The notes below the pieces were generated by a model. The model saw only the letters and a program-made list of their open reading frames with translations, was not told where the DNA came from and searched no databases. Shown in pieces: positions 26,823-35,316 of a DNA stretch of 64,000 nt; the stretch's first letter is position 1, and each line of letters begins with the position of its first letter. The stretch spans positions 12,311 through 76,310 of the forward strand of contig DATKFG010000030.1 in NCBI GenBank assembly GCA_035511515.1, read 5' to 3'. The position numbers and the translations under genes are program-made. This stretch comes from VBCK01 sp035511515. GTDB lineage: Bacteria > Pseudomonadota > Gammaproteobacteria > Burkholderiales > Burkholderiaceae_F.

Positions 26823-27476
26823 ATGTACGTCCCGCAGCACTTCCAGGAGACACGGGTCGAGGTCCTGCACGAACTGATCCGTGCGCATCCACTGGCGACC
26901 GTGGTCACGCTGGCCGCGGGCGGAATCAATGCGAATCACATTCCGCTGCTGTTGGCGCTCGCGCCGGACGGATCGGGCACGCTGCGCGGTCATGTCGCAC
27001 GCGCCAACCCGATGTGGAGCGATCGGGTCGAGCAGGTCGAGGCGCTGGCGATATTCCAGGGCCCGCATGCCTACGTCTCGCCGTCGTGGTACCCGGCAAA
27101 ACGCGAGCACGGCAAGGTCGTGCCAACCTGGAACTACGTCGTGGTGCATGCCCATGGGCCGCTGCGCGTGATCGACGATCCGGCGTGGCTGCGCGGTCAG
27201 CTGGAGTCGTTGGTCGCCCGGCACGAGGCATTGTCCGCCTCACCCTGGTCGATTTCGGACGCCCCCGACGAATTCATCACGCGGATGATCGAATCGATCG
27301 TCGGCTTCGAGATCACCGTCTCCAGGCTGGTTGGCAAATGGAAGGTCAGCCAGAATCAAACGGGGGCCAACCGCGCCGGCGCCGTAGCCGGGTTGATCGA
27401 ACGCGGTGGTGCCGACGACCTGCAGGTGGCCGCCTTGATCGAGGAAGCCTCGCGCGACCGGCGCTCGGGTCAATGA
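26823..27476 (+). CDS. paiB: PaiB-type FMN-binding protein
   Basis: 217 residues with a split-barrel FMN-binding fold: NANHIPLLLAL, GHVARANPMW, AIFQGPHAYVSPSWYPAK, VPTWNYVVVHAHG and ITRLVGKWKVSQN are the conserved blocks of PaiB. In Bacillus PaiB is called a negative regulator; its biochemistry is unsettled and members may be flavin-linked hydrolases or reductases. Co-directional with the Pat-type acetyltransferase (51-base gap); in Bacillus paiB is likewise paired with an acetyltransferase gene, paiA. Confidence 0.88.
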   Translation: MYVPQHFQETRVEVLHELIRAHPLATVVTLAAGGINANHIPLLLALAPDGSGTLRGHVARANPMWSDRVEQVEALAIFQGPHAYVSPSWYPAKREHGKVVPTWNYVVVHAHGPLRVIDDPAWLRGQLESLVARHEALSASPWSISDAPDEFITRMIESIVGFEITVSRLVGKWKVSQNQTGANRAGAVAGLIERGGADDLQVAALIEEASRDRRSGQ

Positions 27477-27490
27477 GGCGGAGCCGAACG

Positions 27491-27991
27491 ATGAGCAACC
27501 TGGAGTTTCGTCCGCTGGAAGGTGGCTGCACCTGCCGCGCCGTGCGCTACCGTGTGACCAGCAAGCCGCTGTTCGTTCACTGCTGCCATTGCCGCTGGTG
27601 CCAGCGCGAAACCGGAGCGTCGTTCGCGCTGAACGCGATGATCGAAGCCGGTCGCGTGCTGCTGCTGCAGGGCCAGCCCGAGGTCGTCCACACGCCTTCG
27701 CTCAGCGGAACCGGCCAGAAGATCTCGCGTTGCCCGGCGTGCCGGATCGCCGTGTGGAGCAACTATGGCGGTGGCGGCGATGCGGTTCGCTTCGTGAGGG
27801 TCGGCACGCTGGACGAGCCGGATCGGCTGCCGCCCGACATCCACATTTTCACCGAAAGCAAGCAACCGTGGGTTGTGCTCGGGCCCGACGTTCCGGCGGT
27901 GCCGCAGTACTACGACCGCAATCAATATTGGCCCAAGGACAGTCTGGAGCGCCGTGCCGCGTTGCTCGCTTCGAGGCCGGTTGGGTCGTGA
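27491..27991 (+). CDS. GFA-family zinc protein
   Basis: 166 residues. Zinc ligands of the Gfa/Mss4-like fold appear as GGCTCRAVRY (C-x-C), HCCHCRWCQRETGA (C-x2-C) and RCPACRIAVWS (C-x2-C), followed by VRVGTLDEP and the conserved HIFTESKQPW. Originally described as glutathione-dependent formaldehyde-activating enzymes; most members have unknown substrates. Follows paiB by 14 bases. Confidence 0.88.
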   Translation: MSNLEFRPLEGGCTCRAVRYRVTSKPLFVHCCHCRWCQRETGASFALNAMIEAGRVLLLQGQPEVVHTPSLSGTGQKISRCPACRIAVWSNYGGGGDAVRFVRVGTLDEPDRLPPDIHIFTESKQPWVVLGPDVPAVPQYYDRNQYWPKDSLERRAALLASRPVGS

Positions 27992-28016
27992 GGCCGCGTG
28001 CGGCCCGGCGCTGCCG

Positions 28017-29261
28017 TTACGCGGATGGGTCCGCGGGCGCGTCGCCGGCCGCGCTGGGTGGCCACAGCGCTGCCAGGTCGATTTTCACCCGTACGTTCTC
28101 CGCCTTGACGTCGGCGACGATTTCGAAGTCCGGACGGCTCCCGGTCAATCGCTTCTTGGGCGATTCGTAAGGCGGCGTCGTGTCCTGGTGCAACGCGTAC
28201 ACCACCGGATGCTTCGGATCGATCAGCCGGCGCACGACGACACCCGTTTCGCCATTGATGAGCCGCACATAGGCGCCGGGCGGAAAAAAGCCCACGGCGG
28301 AGATCAGCCCGACAACCAGTGCCGGGTCGATCGTCGCTGCGTTGCGTTCGTGCAGTTCCTTGATCGCCCGGCGCGGCGAAAATGCGATCCGGTAGGCGCG
28401 CTGGCTGACCAGCACGCAGTAGCGGTCGGCCAGCGACACGAACTGGGCCTCCCGGCAGATGGCGGGATCCTTCAGGCCGGCCGGGTAGCCCGACCCGTCG
28501 CGCGCCTCGTGGTGCTGCTCGACCACCTGCAGCCAGAGCGGGTCGTCGACCCCGAGACTGCGCAGCATCTTGACGCTTTCGGCAGGATGAAACTTCAACG
28601 CGTCGCGCTGTTCGGCGGTCACCGGGTCCTGCTGCCGATACAGCGTGTCTTGCAGCGCCAGGATGCTGATGTTCATCGTCAGGGCAGCGGCAATCGCCGA
28701 TCCGGACTTGTCCGGATCGTGCTGGTCGCGGCCGAGCAGAATCGTGGTCAGGATGGCGGCGTTGGTCGGGTGGCGCAGCGCATACCGGAGCGATCCCGAG
28801 AGCAGGATGTGCGCCAACGCCGCATCGCTGTCCAACGCACAGCACTCACGGATGTTCGCCACCGCCGCGCGGATACCCGCTTCGAATCGATCCGTCGCCA
28901 GGCCCAGCGAGAACAGATCGTCCAGGGCGTGCACAACGTCCGTCAGGCGCTCGAAAATCGAGACCCGATTGCGCACCACCAGCTGCGAGGGCAGCCGGTC
29001 GAATTCTTGAACCACGCGAGGCGTCTGGCCGCGACCGCGCAACGGGGAACCTTCCTCGGCGGCCGGAGGATTGTAGCGGCCGGCCTGGACCAACCGCTCC
29101 AGCTGCAGTTCGGAGTCGACAACCTGGCCGCGGCGCAACAGCAGCCGCCCCTCCGAGTTGTAGATATCGAATGGCACCGATGCGCCGACCTGAAGCTGGC
29201 CGGCTGTGATCCTGAGCCTGTCCAACTGGCGGATCCTGGTCCCTGACAAGGTCCCTGACAA
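28017..29261 (-). CDS. HD-GYP-related protein with a missing HD dyad
   Basis: 414 residues from a TTG start, the only reasonable start as an in-frame TAA lies just upstream; a second TTG four codons later is an alternative because of a 12-base tandem duplication. The carboxy half resembles HD-GYP phosphodiesterases: His225 (KFHPAES), EQHHEARDGSGYPAGL (250-262, the GYP signature) and SLADRY. But where HDIGK should be there is Met196-Asn197 (ALTMNISILAL), so the metal-binding HD pair is gone. Inference: probably no cyclic-di-GMP hydrolysis, perhaps a receptor or scaffold. Two flanking segments with beta-barrel-like wording (ITAGQLQVGASVPFDIYN; NGETGVVVRRL) are unassigned. Confidence 0.75.
   Translation of the reverse strand: MSGTLSGTRIRQLDRLRITAGQLQVGASVPFDIYNSEGRLLLRRGQVVDSELQLERLVQAGRYNPPAAEEGSPLRGRGQTPRVVQEFDRLPSQLVVRNRVSIFERLTDVVHALDDLFSLGLATDRFEAGIRAAVANIRECCALDSDAALAHILLSGSLRYALRHPTNAAILTTILLGRDQHDPDKSGSAIAAALTMNISILALQDTLYRQQDPVTAEQRDALKFHPAESVKMLRSLGVDDPLWLQVVEQHHEARDGSGYPAGLKDPAICREAQFVSLADRYCVLVSQRAYRIAFSPRRAIKELHERNAATIDPALVVGLISAVGFFPPGAYVRLINGETGVVVRRLIDPKHPVVYALHQDTTPPYESPKKRLTGSRPDFEIVADVKAENVRVKIDLAALWPPSAAGDAPADPSA
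29238..29261. repeat. Tandem 12-base duplication spanning a start codon
   Basis: GGTCCCTGACAA occurs twice in direct succession (29238-29249, 29250-29261). On the minus strand each copy begins TTG-TCA-GGG-ACC, so the HD-GYP-like gene has two alternative in-frame TTG starts encoding MSGT-LSGT. Confidence 0.7.
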
Positions 29262-29415
29262 AGACCTTTACGGCAGTATAGGCGGAACAGGCAGCCCCGA
29301 TATAGTAGGCAGGGTTCGGCGGCCGGCCTTTTCGAATTTGAAAGCAAGACCCGGAGTGCGGCGCGACGGGGCGATGACTAATGTGGCCCCATCGAAATCG
29401 GATCCGAAGGCAGCC

Positions 29416-30495
29416 ATGAAAGCGAACAACGGGAACCAACACAGCGCGGCGGCGATCCTGGCAGATCCGCGCTGGGCAGCCGTCCTGGCGCGTGATCCGG
29501 AGGCCGACGGGCGGTTTTTCTATTCGGTGCGGACCACCGGCGTGTACTGCAGGCCAAGCTGTGGATCACGCCTTGCCAGGCCCGAGAATGTCGCGTTCCA
29601 CGCGACGGCGGCCGAGGCCGAACGGGCCGGATTTCGGGCCTGCCGGCGCTGCAAGCCGGATCAGCCGAGCCTTGCCGCATCGCACGCCAGCACCGTCGCG
29701 CAGTTGTGCCGGTACATCGAGGCGGCCGAGCAGCCGCCGACGCTGCAGCAGTTGGCGCAGCGTGCGGGCATCAGCGCCTATCACCTGCACCGGGTCTTCA
29801 AATCGGTGACCGGCGTGACTCCCAAAGCCTACGCGGGAGCACATCGGGCCAGTCGGCTGCAGCGCGAATTGCGGCAACGCGGCACGGTCACGGATGCAAT
29901 CTACGGCGCAGGTTACGGCTCGGCCGGCCGGTTCTACGAACAGGCCGATCAGTTGCTCGGCATGACGCCCAGCCGCTATCGAGCCGGCGGGTCCGAGACC
30001 GAAATCCGTTTCGCGATCGGGCAATGCTCGCTCGGGTCGATTCTGGTGGCGCGCAGCGGCCGTGGTGTCTGCGCGATCATGATGGGCGACGATCCGGATC
30101 AGCTGGCACGCGAACTGCAGGACCGCTTTCCGAAGGCTCGCCTGATCGGCGATGACGCACGGTTCGGCCAGTGGATCGCGAAGGTGGTGGGTTTCGTCGA
30201 AGCCCCGCGGCTGGGGCTGGACCTGCCGCTCGACATACGAGGTACCGCCTTTCAGCGGCGCGTCTGGCAGGCGCTGCGGAAAATTCCGGTCGGACACACC
30301 GCCAGCTATGCGGACATCGCCCGCCGGATCGGGTCACCGAAGTCCGTGCGCGCGGTCGCGCAGGCGTGCGCCGCCAACGCGCTGGCGGTTGCCATACCCT
30401 GCCACCGCGTGGTGCGCAGCGACGGCGCATTGTCCGGCTACCGGTGGGGCGTCGAGCGCAAGCGGGCCTTGCTGCAGCGCGAAGCCCACCGGTGA
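29416..30495 (+). CDS. ada: Bifunctional Ada: transcription activator and methylated-DNA methyltransferase
   Basis: 359 residues from the ATG that has AAGG five bases before; an upstream ATG (29374) would add 14. N-terminal zinc domain: FYSVRTTGVYCRPSC with the phosphotriester-accepting Cys45 and ligands in ACRRCKPDQ; AraC-type helix-turn-helix at 90-180 (TLQQLAQRAGISAYHLHRVFKSVTG broken here by the length limit); C-terminal O6-methylguanine domain with the acceptor Cys329 in IPCHRVV. Repairs alkylated DNA and, once methylated at Cys45, turns on its own operon. It overlaps alkB by four bases, the classical ada-alkB unit. Confidence 0.95.
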   Translation: MKANNGNQHSAAAILADPRWAAVLARDPEADGRFFYSVRTTGVYCRPSCGSRLARPENVAFHATAAEAERAGFRACRRCKPDQPSLAASHASTVAQLCRYIEAAEQPPTLQQLAQRAGISAYHLHRVFKSVTGVTPKAYAGAHRASRLQRELRQRGTVTDAIYGAGYGSAGRFYEQADQLLGMTPSRYRAGGSETEIRFAIGQCSLGSILVARSGRGVCAIMMGDDPDQLARELQDRFPKARLIGDDARFGQWIAKVVGFVEAPRLGLDLPLDIRGTAFQRRVWQALRKIPVGHTASYADIARRIGSPKSVRAVAQACAANALAVAIPCHRVVRSDGALSGYRWGVERKRALLQREAHR

Positions 30496-31166
30496 ATGCG
30501 TCCGGTTCGCCACGGGCATCATCGGCCAGCGGGCGGCCTGAGGTCCTGACGCTCGGCGCGGGCGCCTTCCTGATGCGGGGCTTCGCGGCCGCGCATGAAG
30601 CGCGGCTGCTGCCGGATCTGCGACAGGTCCTCGAACAGGCACCCTGCCGGCATATGAGCACGCCGGGCGGTTTTCGAATGACGGTCGCGATGAGCAACTG
30701 CGGCGCGCTGGGCTGGGTGAGCGACGACTCCGGCTACCGCTACGACGGCGTCGACCCCGAAAGCGGCCGTCTATGGCCGGCGCTTCCGGACTCGTTCCTG
30801 AAGCTGGCGCAAGACGCGGCCGACCAGGCCGGCTATCGCGGCTTCGTTCCCGACGCGTGCCTGATCAGCCGCTATGAGCCCGGTGCCCGGCTCACGTTGC
30901 ACCAGGATCGCGACGAGCGCGAGCTCGATTGGCCCATCGTGTCCGTCTCGCTCGGATTGCCCGCCATATTTCTGCTGGGCGGCACCCGGCGCTCGGTCAA
31001 GGCGGCGCGCGTCCCGTTGGCGCATGGCGACGTCGTGATCTGGGGCGGACCGTCGCGCTTGCGCTATCACGGCGTGCTGAATCTGGCCGACGGCTCGCAC
31101 CCGCTCACCGGTCGGTATCGCTTCAACCTTTCGTTTCGGCGGGCCGGCCGATCGTCTGCTTCTTAA
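30492..31166 (+). CDS. alkB: DNA/RNA dealkylase AlkB
   Basis: 224 residues from a GTG that overlaps the ada stop (GTGA). Fe(II) ligands: His and Asp in LTLHQDRDE and His in RYHGV; 2-oxoglutarate is held by the Arg pair in TGRYRFNLSFR. MTVAMSNCGALGWVSD and CLISRYEPGARL are typical. It oxidatively demethylates 1-methyladenine and 3-methylcytosine. Co-expression with ada is expected from the overlap. Confidence 0.95.
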   Translation: MNASGSPRASSASGRPEVLTLGAGAFLMRGFAAAHEARLLPDLRQVLEQAPCRHMSTPGGFRMTVAMSNCGALGWVSDDSGYRYDGVDPESGRLWPALPDSFLKLAQDAADQAGYRGFVPDACLISRYEPGARLTLHQDRDERELDWPIVSVSLGLPAIFLLGGTRRSVKAARVPLAHGDVVIWGGPSRLRYHGVLNLADGSHPLTGRYRFNLSFRRAGRSSAS

Positions 31167-31167
31167 C

Positions 31168-31206
31168 AAAGACCCCAAGACCCAAAGACTCAAAGACCTT
31201 AAGACA
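31168..31206. repeat. Degenerate AAGAC micro-repeats after alkB
   Basis: Five AAGAC units with spacing of 8-10 bases (AAAGACCCC-AAGACCC-AAAGACTC-AAAGACCTT-AAGAC) directly after the alkB stop, flanked by CTTAA and TTAAG. The ten bases CAAAGACCTT also occur at 29259-29268, just before ada. Possibly a slipped-strand repeat; role unknown. Confidence 0.45.
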
Positions 31207-31313
31207 GTCGCGAATTCGGATCTGGCACCCACCGCGGGACAACCTTCACGATCAGGTCACGTCTGGCGTCCATAGTCGCCCGCGCTCGTGAGGACAACGA
31301 GGAGGAGATTGGC

Positions 31314-32360
31314 ATGCCCCGGTTCGACCTGTCACTGTCAGAAAGCACGATCCAAACCTTCGGCGCACTGGTCGCGGCGAGCGCGCTGTGCGCAGCCCTT
31401 GGCGCCGGCCCGGCCGCAGCGCAGTCGGTGAGCCCACCGTACAAGCTCACCGCGTTTGCACAGGGCACGACGGCGTACAAGCAACCCGATTCGATCGTCC
31501 AGTGGCGCAACAGTGTGCTGATCGGCTATCAGAACGGTGTGGCCAAGGACGGGACGGACGGCAAGTCGAGCACGATCGTGCAGTACGCGTTGGACGGAAC
31601 AGTGCAACGCATGTTTTCGGTCCTTGGCCACAATGACGGCCTTCGGGTGGTCGGTGACGACCAGCTGTGGTCCCTGCAGAACGAGGATGCCAACCCATCG
31701 CTCGTGATCATCGATCTGGTCAGCGGCGCGGCACAGAGCTATTTTCCGTCGGCGCCGCACGGCGGCGGCTACGACGATCTGCGAGTCGTCGGCGACAGCA
31801 TCTACATGACGGCGTCGAACCCGAATCTGGACGTCAACGGCGTCAACGTCTTCCCTGCGCTCGTGCGGGTTACGCTGTCGGGCGGCTCGGTCAACCTGGA
31901 GCCGGTGCTGTACGGCAACGCGCAAGCGGTCAACATCGCCACCGGCAGCACGGTGACGTTGAATCTGACCGATCCCGACTCGCTCAGCGTCGATCAGCGC
32001 GGCAACATCGTCGTCAACAGCCAGGCCGACGCCGAGCTGGTGTTCGTGCGGCATCCGCTGGCGGAAGACCAGGCCGTGGGCGTCCTCGGCATCACGAGTG
32101 GCGGAGCGCCCACAACCGTCGACGACACGGCATTTGCCCCTCGGAGCGCGTCCTTCGCCCTCTTCGCCGACGTCTCGGCCAACAAGGTGTATCGACTCGA
32201 CAGCCCGACGTTCGGCTTCGAACCGGGTACGGCCTATTCGACCTCGGACACGGCCGGCATCGTCGCCGTGCTCAACCTCGACAGCGGTGCTCTGGCGGTG
32301 ATCGGGACCGGCTTCATCAGCACGCGCGGATTCATCTTCGTAACACGCAGCGACGACTAG
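31314..32360 (+). CDS. Secreted beta-propeller-like protein of unknown function
   Basis: 348 residues with a long N-region and a signal segment (ALVAASALCAALGAGPAAAQ-S), so exported; ribosome site GAGGAGGAG. The mature protein is made of short repeated beta-strand motifs: WRNSVLIGYQNGV, DDLRVVGDSIYMTASNPN, LSVDQRGNIVVNSQADAELVFVR, FALFADVSANKVYRLDS. These resemble NHL/SMP-30-like propeller blades, but no catalytic or metal residues are conserved enough to name. I do not recognise the family. Monocistronic; upstream is the AAGAC repeat zone. Confidence 0.6.
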   Translation: MPRFDLSLSESTIQTFGALVAASALCAALGAGPAAAQSVSPPYKLTAFAQGTTAYKQPDSIVQWRNSVLIGYQNGVAKDGTDGKSSTIVQYALDGTVQRMFSVLGHNDGLRVVGDDQLWSLQNEDANPSLVIIDLVSGAAQSYFPSAPHGGGYDDLRVVGDSIYMTASNPNLDVNGVNVFPALVRVTLSGGSVNLEPVLYGNAQAVNIATGSTVTLNLTDPDSLSVDQRGNIVVNSQADAELVFVRHPLAEDQAVGVLGITSGGAPTTVDDTAFAPRSASFALFADVSANKVYRLDSPTFGFEPGTAYSTSDTAGIVAVLNLDSGALAVIGTGFISTRGFIFVTRSDD

Positions 32361-32670
32361 GGCCGCCAGTTCTTCAAGTAGTTTGCGCTCACGATCGCGA
32401 TATCGACCCGCCGCAGCAATATCGCGAATCGCAACCGATGCAGGGCACCTGGAGCCTCGCCCACCTATAAACCATCTTTGCAACTTGAGCGCACGGTCCT
32501 TGCCGTGGATGCGCTCATCGGAAGACCAGGATGTCGGATTTGTGTCAATGAGCCTGGCCCGGCCCTCGCTGTTCGCGCTTTTTTTGTGGATTGACAGTGA
32601 AACGCATCTGCAATGAACTCTTGAGCGAGTCTCACCGAAAACCTCAGCGCGCACGAAGGGAGGACACACA
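32361..32670. other. Intergenic region with palindrome and a promoter-like -35
   Basis: 310 bases without a credible gene. It contains the 9-base inverted repeat at 32395-32427 (listed) and TTGACA at 32591-32596, which would serve the ferritin-like gene, though the matching -10 is poor. A T7 run at about 32577 is not preceded by a clear hairpin. Confidence 0.4.
32395..32427. promoter_or_regulatory. Perfect inverted repeat upstream of the ferritin-like gene
   Basis: TCGCGATAT (32395-32403) and ATATCGCGA (32419-32427) with a 15-base loop. Located 35 bases after the secreted-protein stop. It may be a termination or processing hairpin (no T-run) or a regulator binding site. Confidence 0.45.
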
Positions 32671-33231
32671 ATGAGCTCAGCAGGAACGTTTCTCGCCGAC
32701 ATCAAGGAAATCCGGCGCAGAGCCCGGCAACACCTGGACGCAGGCTCCGTGACGCAGAATTATCAGGGTGACGTCAAAGAGACCATCGTCTTGCTGAACC
32801 ATGCGGTGGCAACGGAGATCGTTTGCATTCTTCGATACAAGTTCCACGCAATCTGTGCAACGGGACTCGCCAGCGAGGCCGTCAAGGACGAATTCTCGCA
32901 ACACGCGAAAGAGGAGGAGGAGCACCTGGATCTGCTGTGCGAACGGATCAATCAGCTCGGCGGCAAGCCGGATCTGCACCCGAACGGCCTCGTTTCTCGT
33001 GCGGCGACGGAGTATGTCGAGGGGGAAAATCTGGTCGACATGATCAAAGAGAACCTGGTCGCGGAGCGCATTGCGATCGAAACATACCGGGAGATGGTTC
33101 GTCACTTTGGTGACAGGGATCCGACCACGCGGGTGGTGATTGAGCGGATCCTGGCCCAGGAGGAAGAGCATGCGAATGACATGCGCGACCTTCTCGTCAG
33201 GCACGAAGGACGACCGATGCTCGAGAAGTAG
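32671..33231 (+). CDS. Ferritin-like di-iron protein (bacterioferritin-type)
   Basis: 186 residues. Four-helix bundle with di-iron ligands of the bacterioferritin/Dps type: NHAVATEIVCILRYKFHA (Glu), HAKEEEEHLDLLCERINQLGG (Glu-x2-His), NLVAERIAIETYREMVRHFGD (Glu) and ILAQEEEHANDMRDLL (Glu-x2-His). A good ribosome site GGGAGGA precedes the ATG. Likely an iron-storing or peroxide-consuming protein of the stress response; cage formation cannot be inferred. Converges on the outer-membrane gene at 33242 with only 10 bases between stops. Confidence 0.88.
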   Translation: MSSAGTFLADIKEIRRRARQHLDAGSVTQNYQGDVKETIVLLNHAVATEIVCILRYKFHAICATGLASEAVKDEFSQHAKEEEEHLDLLCERINQLGGKPDLHPNGLVSRAATEYVEGENLVDMIKENLVAERIAIETYREMVRHFGDRDPTTRVVIERILAQEEEHANDMRDLLVRHEGRPMLEK

Positions 33232-33241
33232 CCGTTCGACG

Positions 33242-34072
33242 TCAAGGAAACAACCATTTCAGATACACGAGCCACTTGCCGCGCGCCAGGTTGATTCCCC
33301 GCGAATCCGTGTAGAGCGCGGGCTCGGCGTTGGTGTCGGTGCGTGCGGCGCCGAGCAGGAAGCCTCGACCGAGATCCTTTTGAGCGCCGATCAGCGCGTC
33401 GGTGTAGTTCAGCCGGCTATAACGCTGGATCCACTGGTGGCCGGCGTGCAGGTTCAGCGTGAAGCCGCGCGGCAGTGGAAGCGCCAGATTGCCCTCGATG
33501 TAACGGGAACCCTGCGAGGACCCGTTCGGGGGCAGACCATAGTTCGGGCGCGCGCTCGCGCCGTTCAGGCCAAAATAGTCGGTGAGCTCGTACCAGGCTT
33601 TGACGCCGACCACCTTGTAGTTGATGCCGACATACGCTTCGACCGTGTTGTACAGATTTTGGGACACCGGGAAACGATGTCCCGGGTATATCCAGGAGTA
33701 CATTCCGGTGTCGATCGCGACCTCAGCGATGTGGGTGATGATGCCCCCGTAGGCATCGGCTTCGACCGACTCGCTGCCCGCCCACGAGGTGTGATGGTCC
33801 AGCACGGCTCCGACATAGGGGCCGCGCGCCCAATCGTATTCGACGTGACCCTGAAAGGACGTCCTTTCGCTCGTGTAGCTCAGGCCCCGCGCGACGTAGT
33901 CGGAGTACACGCCGATGTCGCCGCTGAATGGCACGGGCGCGTCCGCGGACGGGGAGGCGGCGGGTGGCGTCGGGGCGGTGGGGGCATCGTCCGCCGCGCA
34001 CGCGAGAGGCGACGCGAGGCAAAACAGAAGCACAACGCCGCGGCACGCGTGCACGCGGTGCCCACGCTTCAC
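33242..34072 (-). CDS. TorF-family (Gcw_chp) outer-membrane protein
   Basis: 276 residues. The GTG start overlaps the stop of coxE by four bases (GTGA), and signal peptide CRGVVLLFCLASPLACA follows. The mature barrel has DIGVYSDYVARGLSYTSERTSFQGHVEYDW and VEAYVGINYKVVGVKAWYEL, typical of the TIGR02001/TorF putative porin family, and ends LVYLKWLFP; such proteins sit in the outer membrane and are assumed to be small channels. Being the last gene of the molybdenum-hydroxylase operon and translationally coupled to coxE suggests a role in uptake of that enzyme's substrate. Confidence 0.8.
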   Translation of the reverse strand: MKRGHRVHACRGVVLLFCLASPLACAADDAPTAPTPPAASPSADAPVPFSGDIGVYSDYVARGLSYTSERTSFQGHVEYDWARGPYVGAVLDHHTSWAGSESVEADAYGGIITHIAEVAIDTGMYSWIYPGHRFPVSQNLYNTVEAYVGINYKVVGVKAWYELTDYFGLNGASARPNYGLPPNGSSQGSRYIEGNLALPLPRGFTLNLHAGHQWIQRYSRLNYTDALIGAQKDLGRGFLLGAARTDTNAEPALYTDSRGINLARGKWLVYLKWLFP

Positions 34073-35316
34073 GTTGCGCGTTCCCACGGACCGGTTTGGC
34101 CACGGGTCTGCTCGATGTCGCGCACCCACGCTCGATGAATCACTGGCGTCTCGGCGGGCCGGACGCGGTGATGGCGCTGTCGGCGCCCGGCGCCGGCTCC
34201 CATCCGGTCGAGCAGCTCGGCGAATTCCTGGGCACTGCTGCCCGCGACGAGTTCGTCGATGAAGGGCAGGGCGGCCTGCATCCCGCGGGTCAGCGGCTCG
34301 AAGCCGGGTGTGGACTTGTGCGGATTTGCCCAGATCACGCGATCCGACAGGCTGCTCAAGCGCCGCACCTGGGCTCGCAGCAAATCGGCATCGCCCCGTT
34401 CCCAGCCATCCGAGGCGATGACCACCACCGCGCCCCGCGCCATTCCCCGCTGGCCCCACAGATCGAGGAATGCCTTCAGCTGATCCGCGATGCGCGTGCC
34501 CCCGCACCAGTCGGGGATTGCCTTCGAAGCGGCCGCCAGCGCGACCTCCGGATCGCCGGAACGAAGGAACTGCGTGATCCGCGTCAGGCGGGTGCCGATC
34601 GTGAAAACCTCGGTGCGGTGGGGTGCGCAGCGGAAAGCGGCGTAGCCAAAGCGCAGCAGTCCGCCGGCGTAGGGAGCCATCGAACCGCTGATGTCGAGCA
34701 GCAGGACGCGCTTGCGGGGGCGCAGGCGTCGCACCCGCCAATGCAGCCGGTCGGGCTCGCCGGCATGCGCCATGGCCGCTCGTGCCGTCTGCCGCACGTC
34801 GATCACCCCGCGGTCGGCCGATCGATGGCGCCGGCTCTGGCGCGTCGCCACGCTCGCCCTGAGACGGGCGATCAGCCGGTAGACCTGCGCCCGCTCCTCG
34901 TCGTTCAAGCCGGCCAGTTTCCGGGTGCGCAGCAGCTCGGCCGGGCTGGTGGCGCCGATTTCGAGTTCGCGTTGGGCCCCGTCATCCCGGTCCGGATCGG
35001 CCCCGAGAATCTGGGCGCCGCCGGGCAGCATCGGTACCTGGTCCGGGTCAGCCGGCATGACACCGGGCCGAGACGGGCGGCTCAGAAAGAACTCGGAGAA
35101 ACAGCGGTCGTAGCGCCGCACGTCGTCTTCGGAACCGCACAGCGTCAGCCGGCCGCACAGGTGCAGCGCGCGCAGGTCCGCGGCCTCGAGCGCCGCGAGC
35201 GCCGCAAACAGCGAACGCATGCAGCTCAGGTCCGTGCGCAGACCCGCCGCCCGCAACGCCGCGGCGAACTCCAGCAGGGTCCGCGTGGCGGTCGCCTGCA
35301 GGGCAGGCTCGCTCAC
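34069..35316 (-). CDS. coxE: CoxE-like VWA-domain maturation factor
   Basis: 415 residues from GTG, overlapping the coxD stop by four bases. A von Willebrand A domain in the second half carries the MIDAS motif DISGSM (about residue 210) and VVIASDGWERGD. The N-terminal third matches the CoxE/MadC family (DUF58/VWA_CoxE). In CO dehydrogenase and related operons CoxE acts with the AAA+ protein CoxD on maturing the molybdenum active site. Here it accompanies a non-CO hydroxylase. Confidence 0.88.
   Translation of the reverse strand: MSEPALQATATRTLLEFAAALRAAGLRTDLSCMRSLFAALAALEAADLRALHLCGRLTLCGSEDDVRRYDRCFSEFFLSRPSRPGVMPADPDQVPMLPGGAQILGADPDRDDGAQRELEIGATSPAELLRTRKLAGLNDEERAQVYRLIARLRASVATRQSRRHRSADRGVIDVRQTARAAMAHAGEPDRLHWRVRRLRPRKRVLLLDISGSMAPYAGGLLRFGYAAFRCAPHRTEVFTIGTRLTRITQFLRSGDPEVALAAASKAIPDWCGGTRIADQLKAFLDLWGQRGMARGAVVVIASDGWERGDADLLRAQVRRLSSLSDRVIWANPHKSTPGFEPLTRGMQAALPFIDELVAGSSAQEFAELLDRMGAGAGRRQRHHRVRPAETPVIHRAWVRDIEQTRGQTGPWERAT

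Noticed and set aside
31168..31206. CRISPR-like or iteron array
   Set aside because: Units are five to six bases, imperfect, without spacers of constant length or cas/rep genes.
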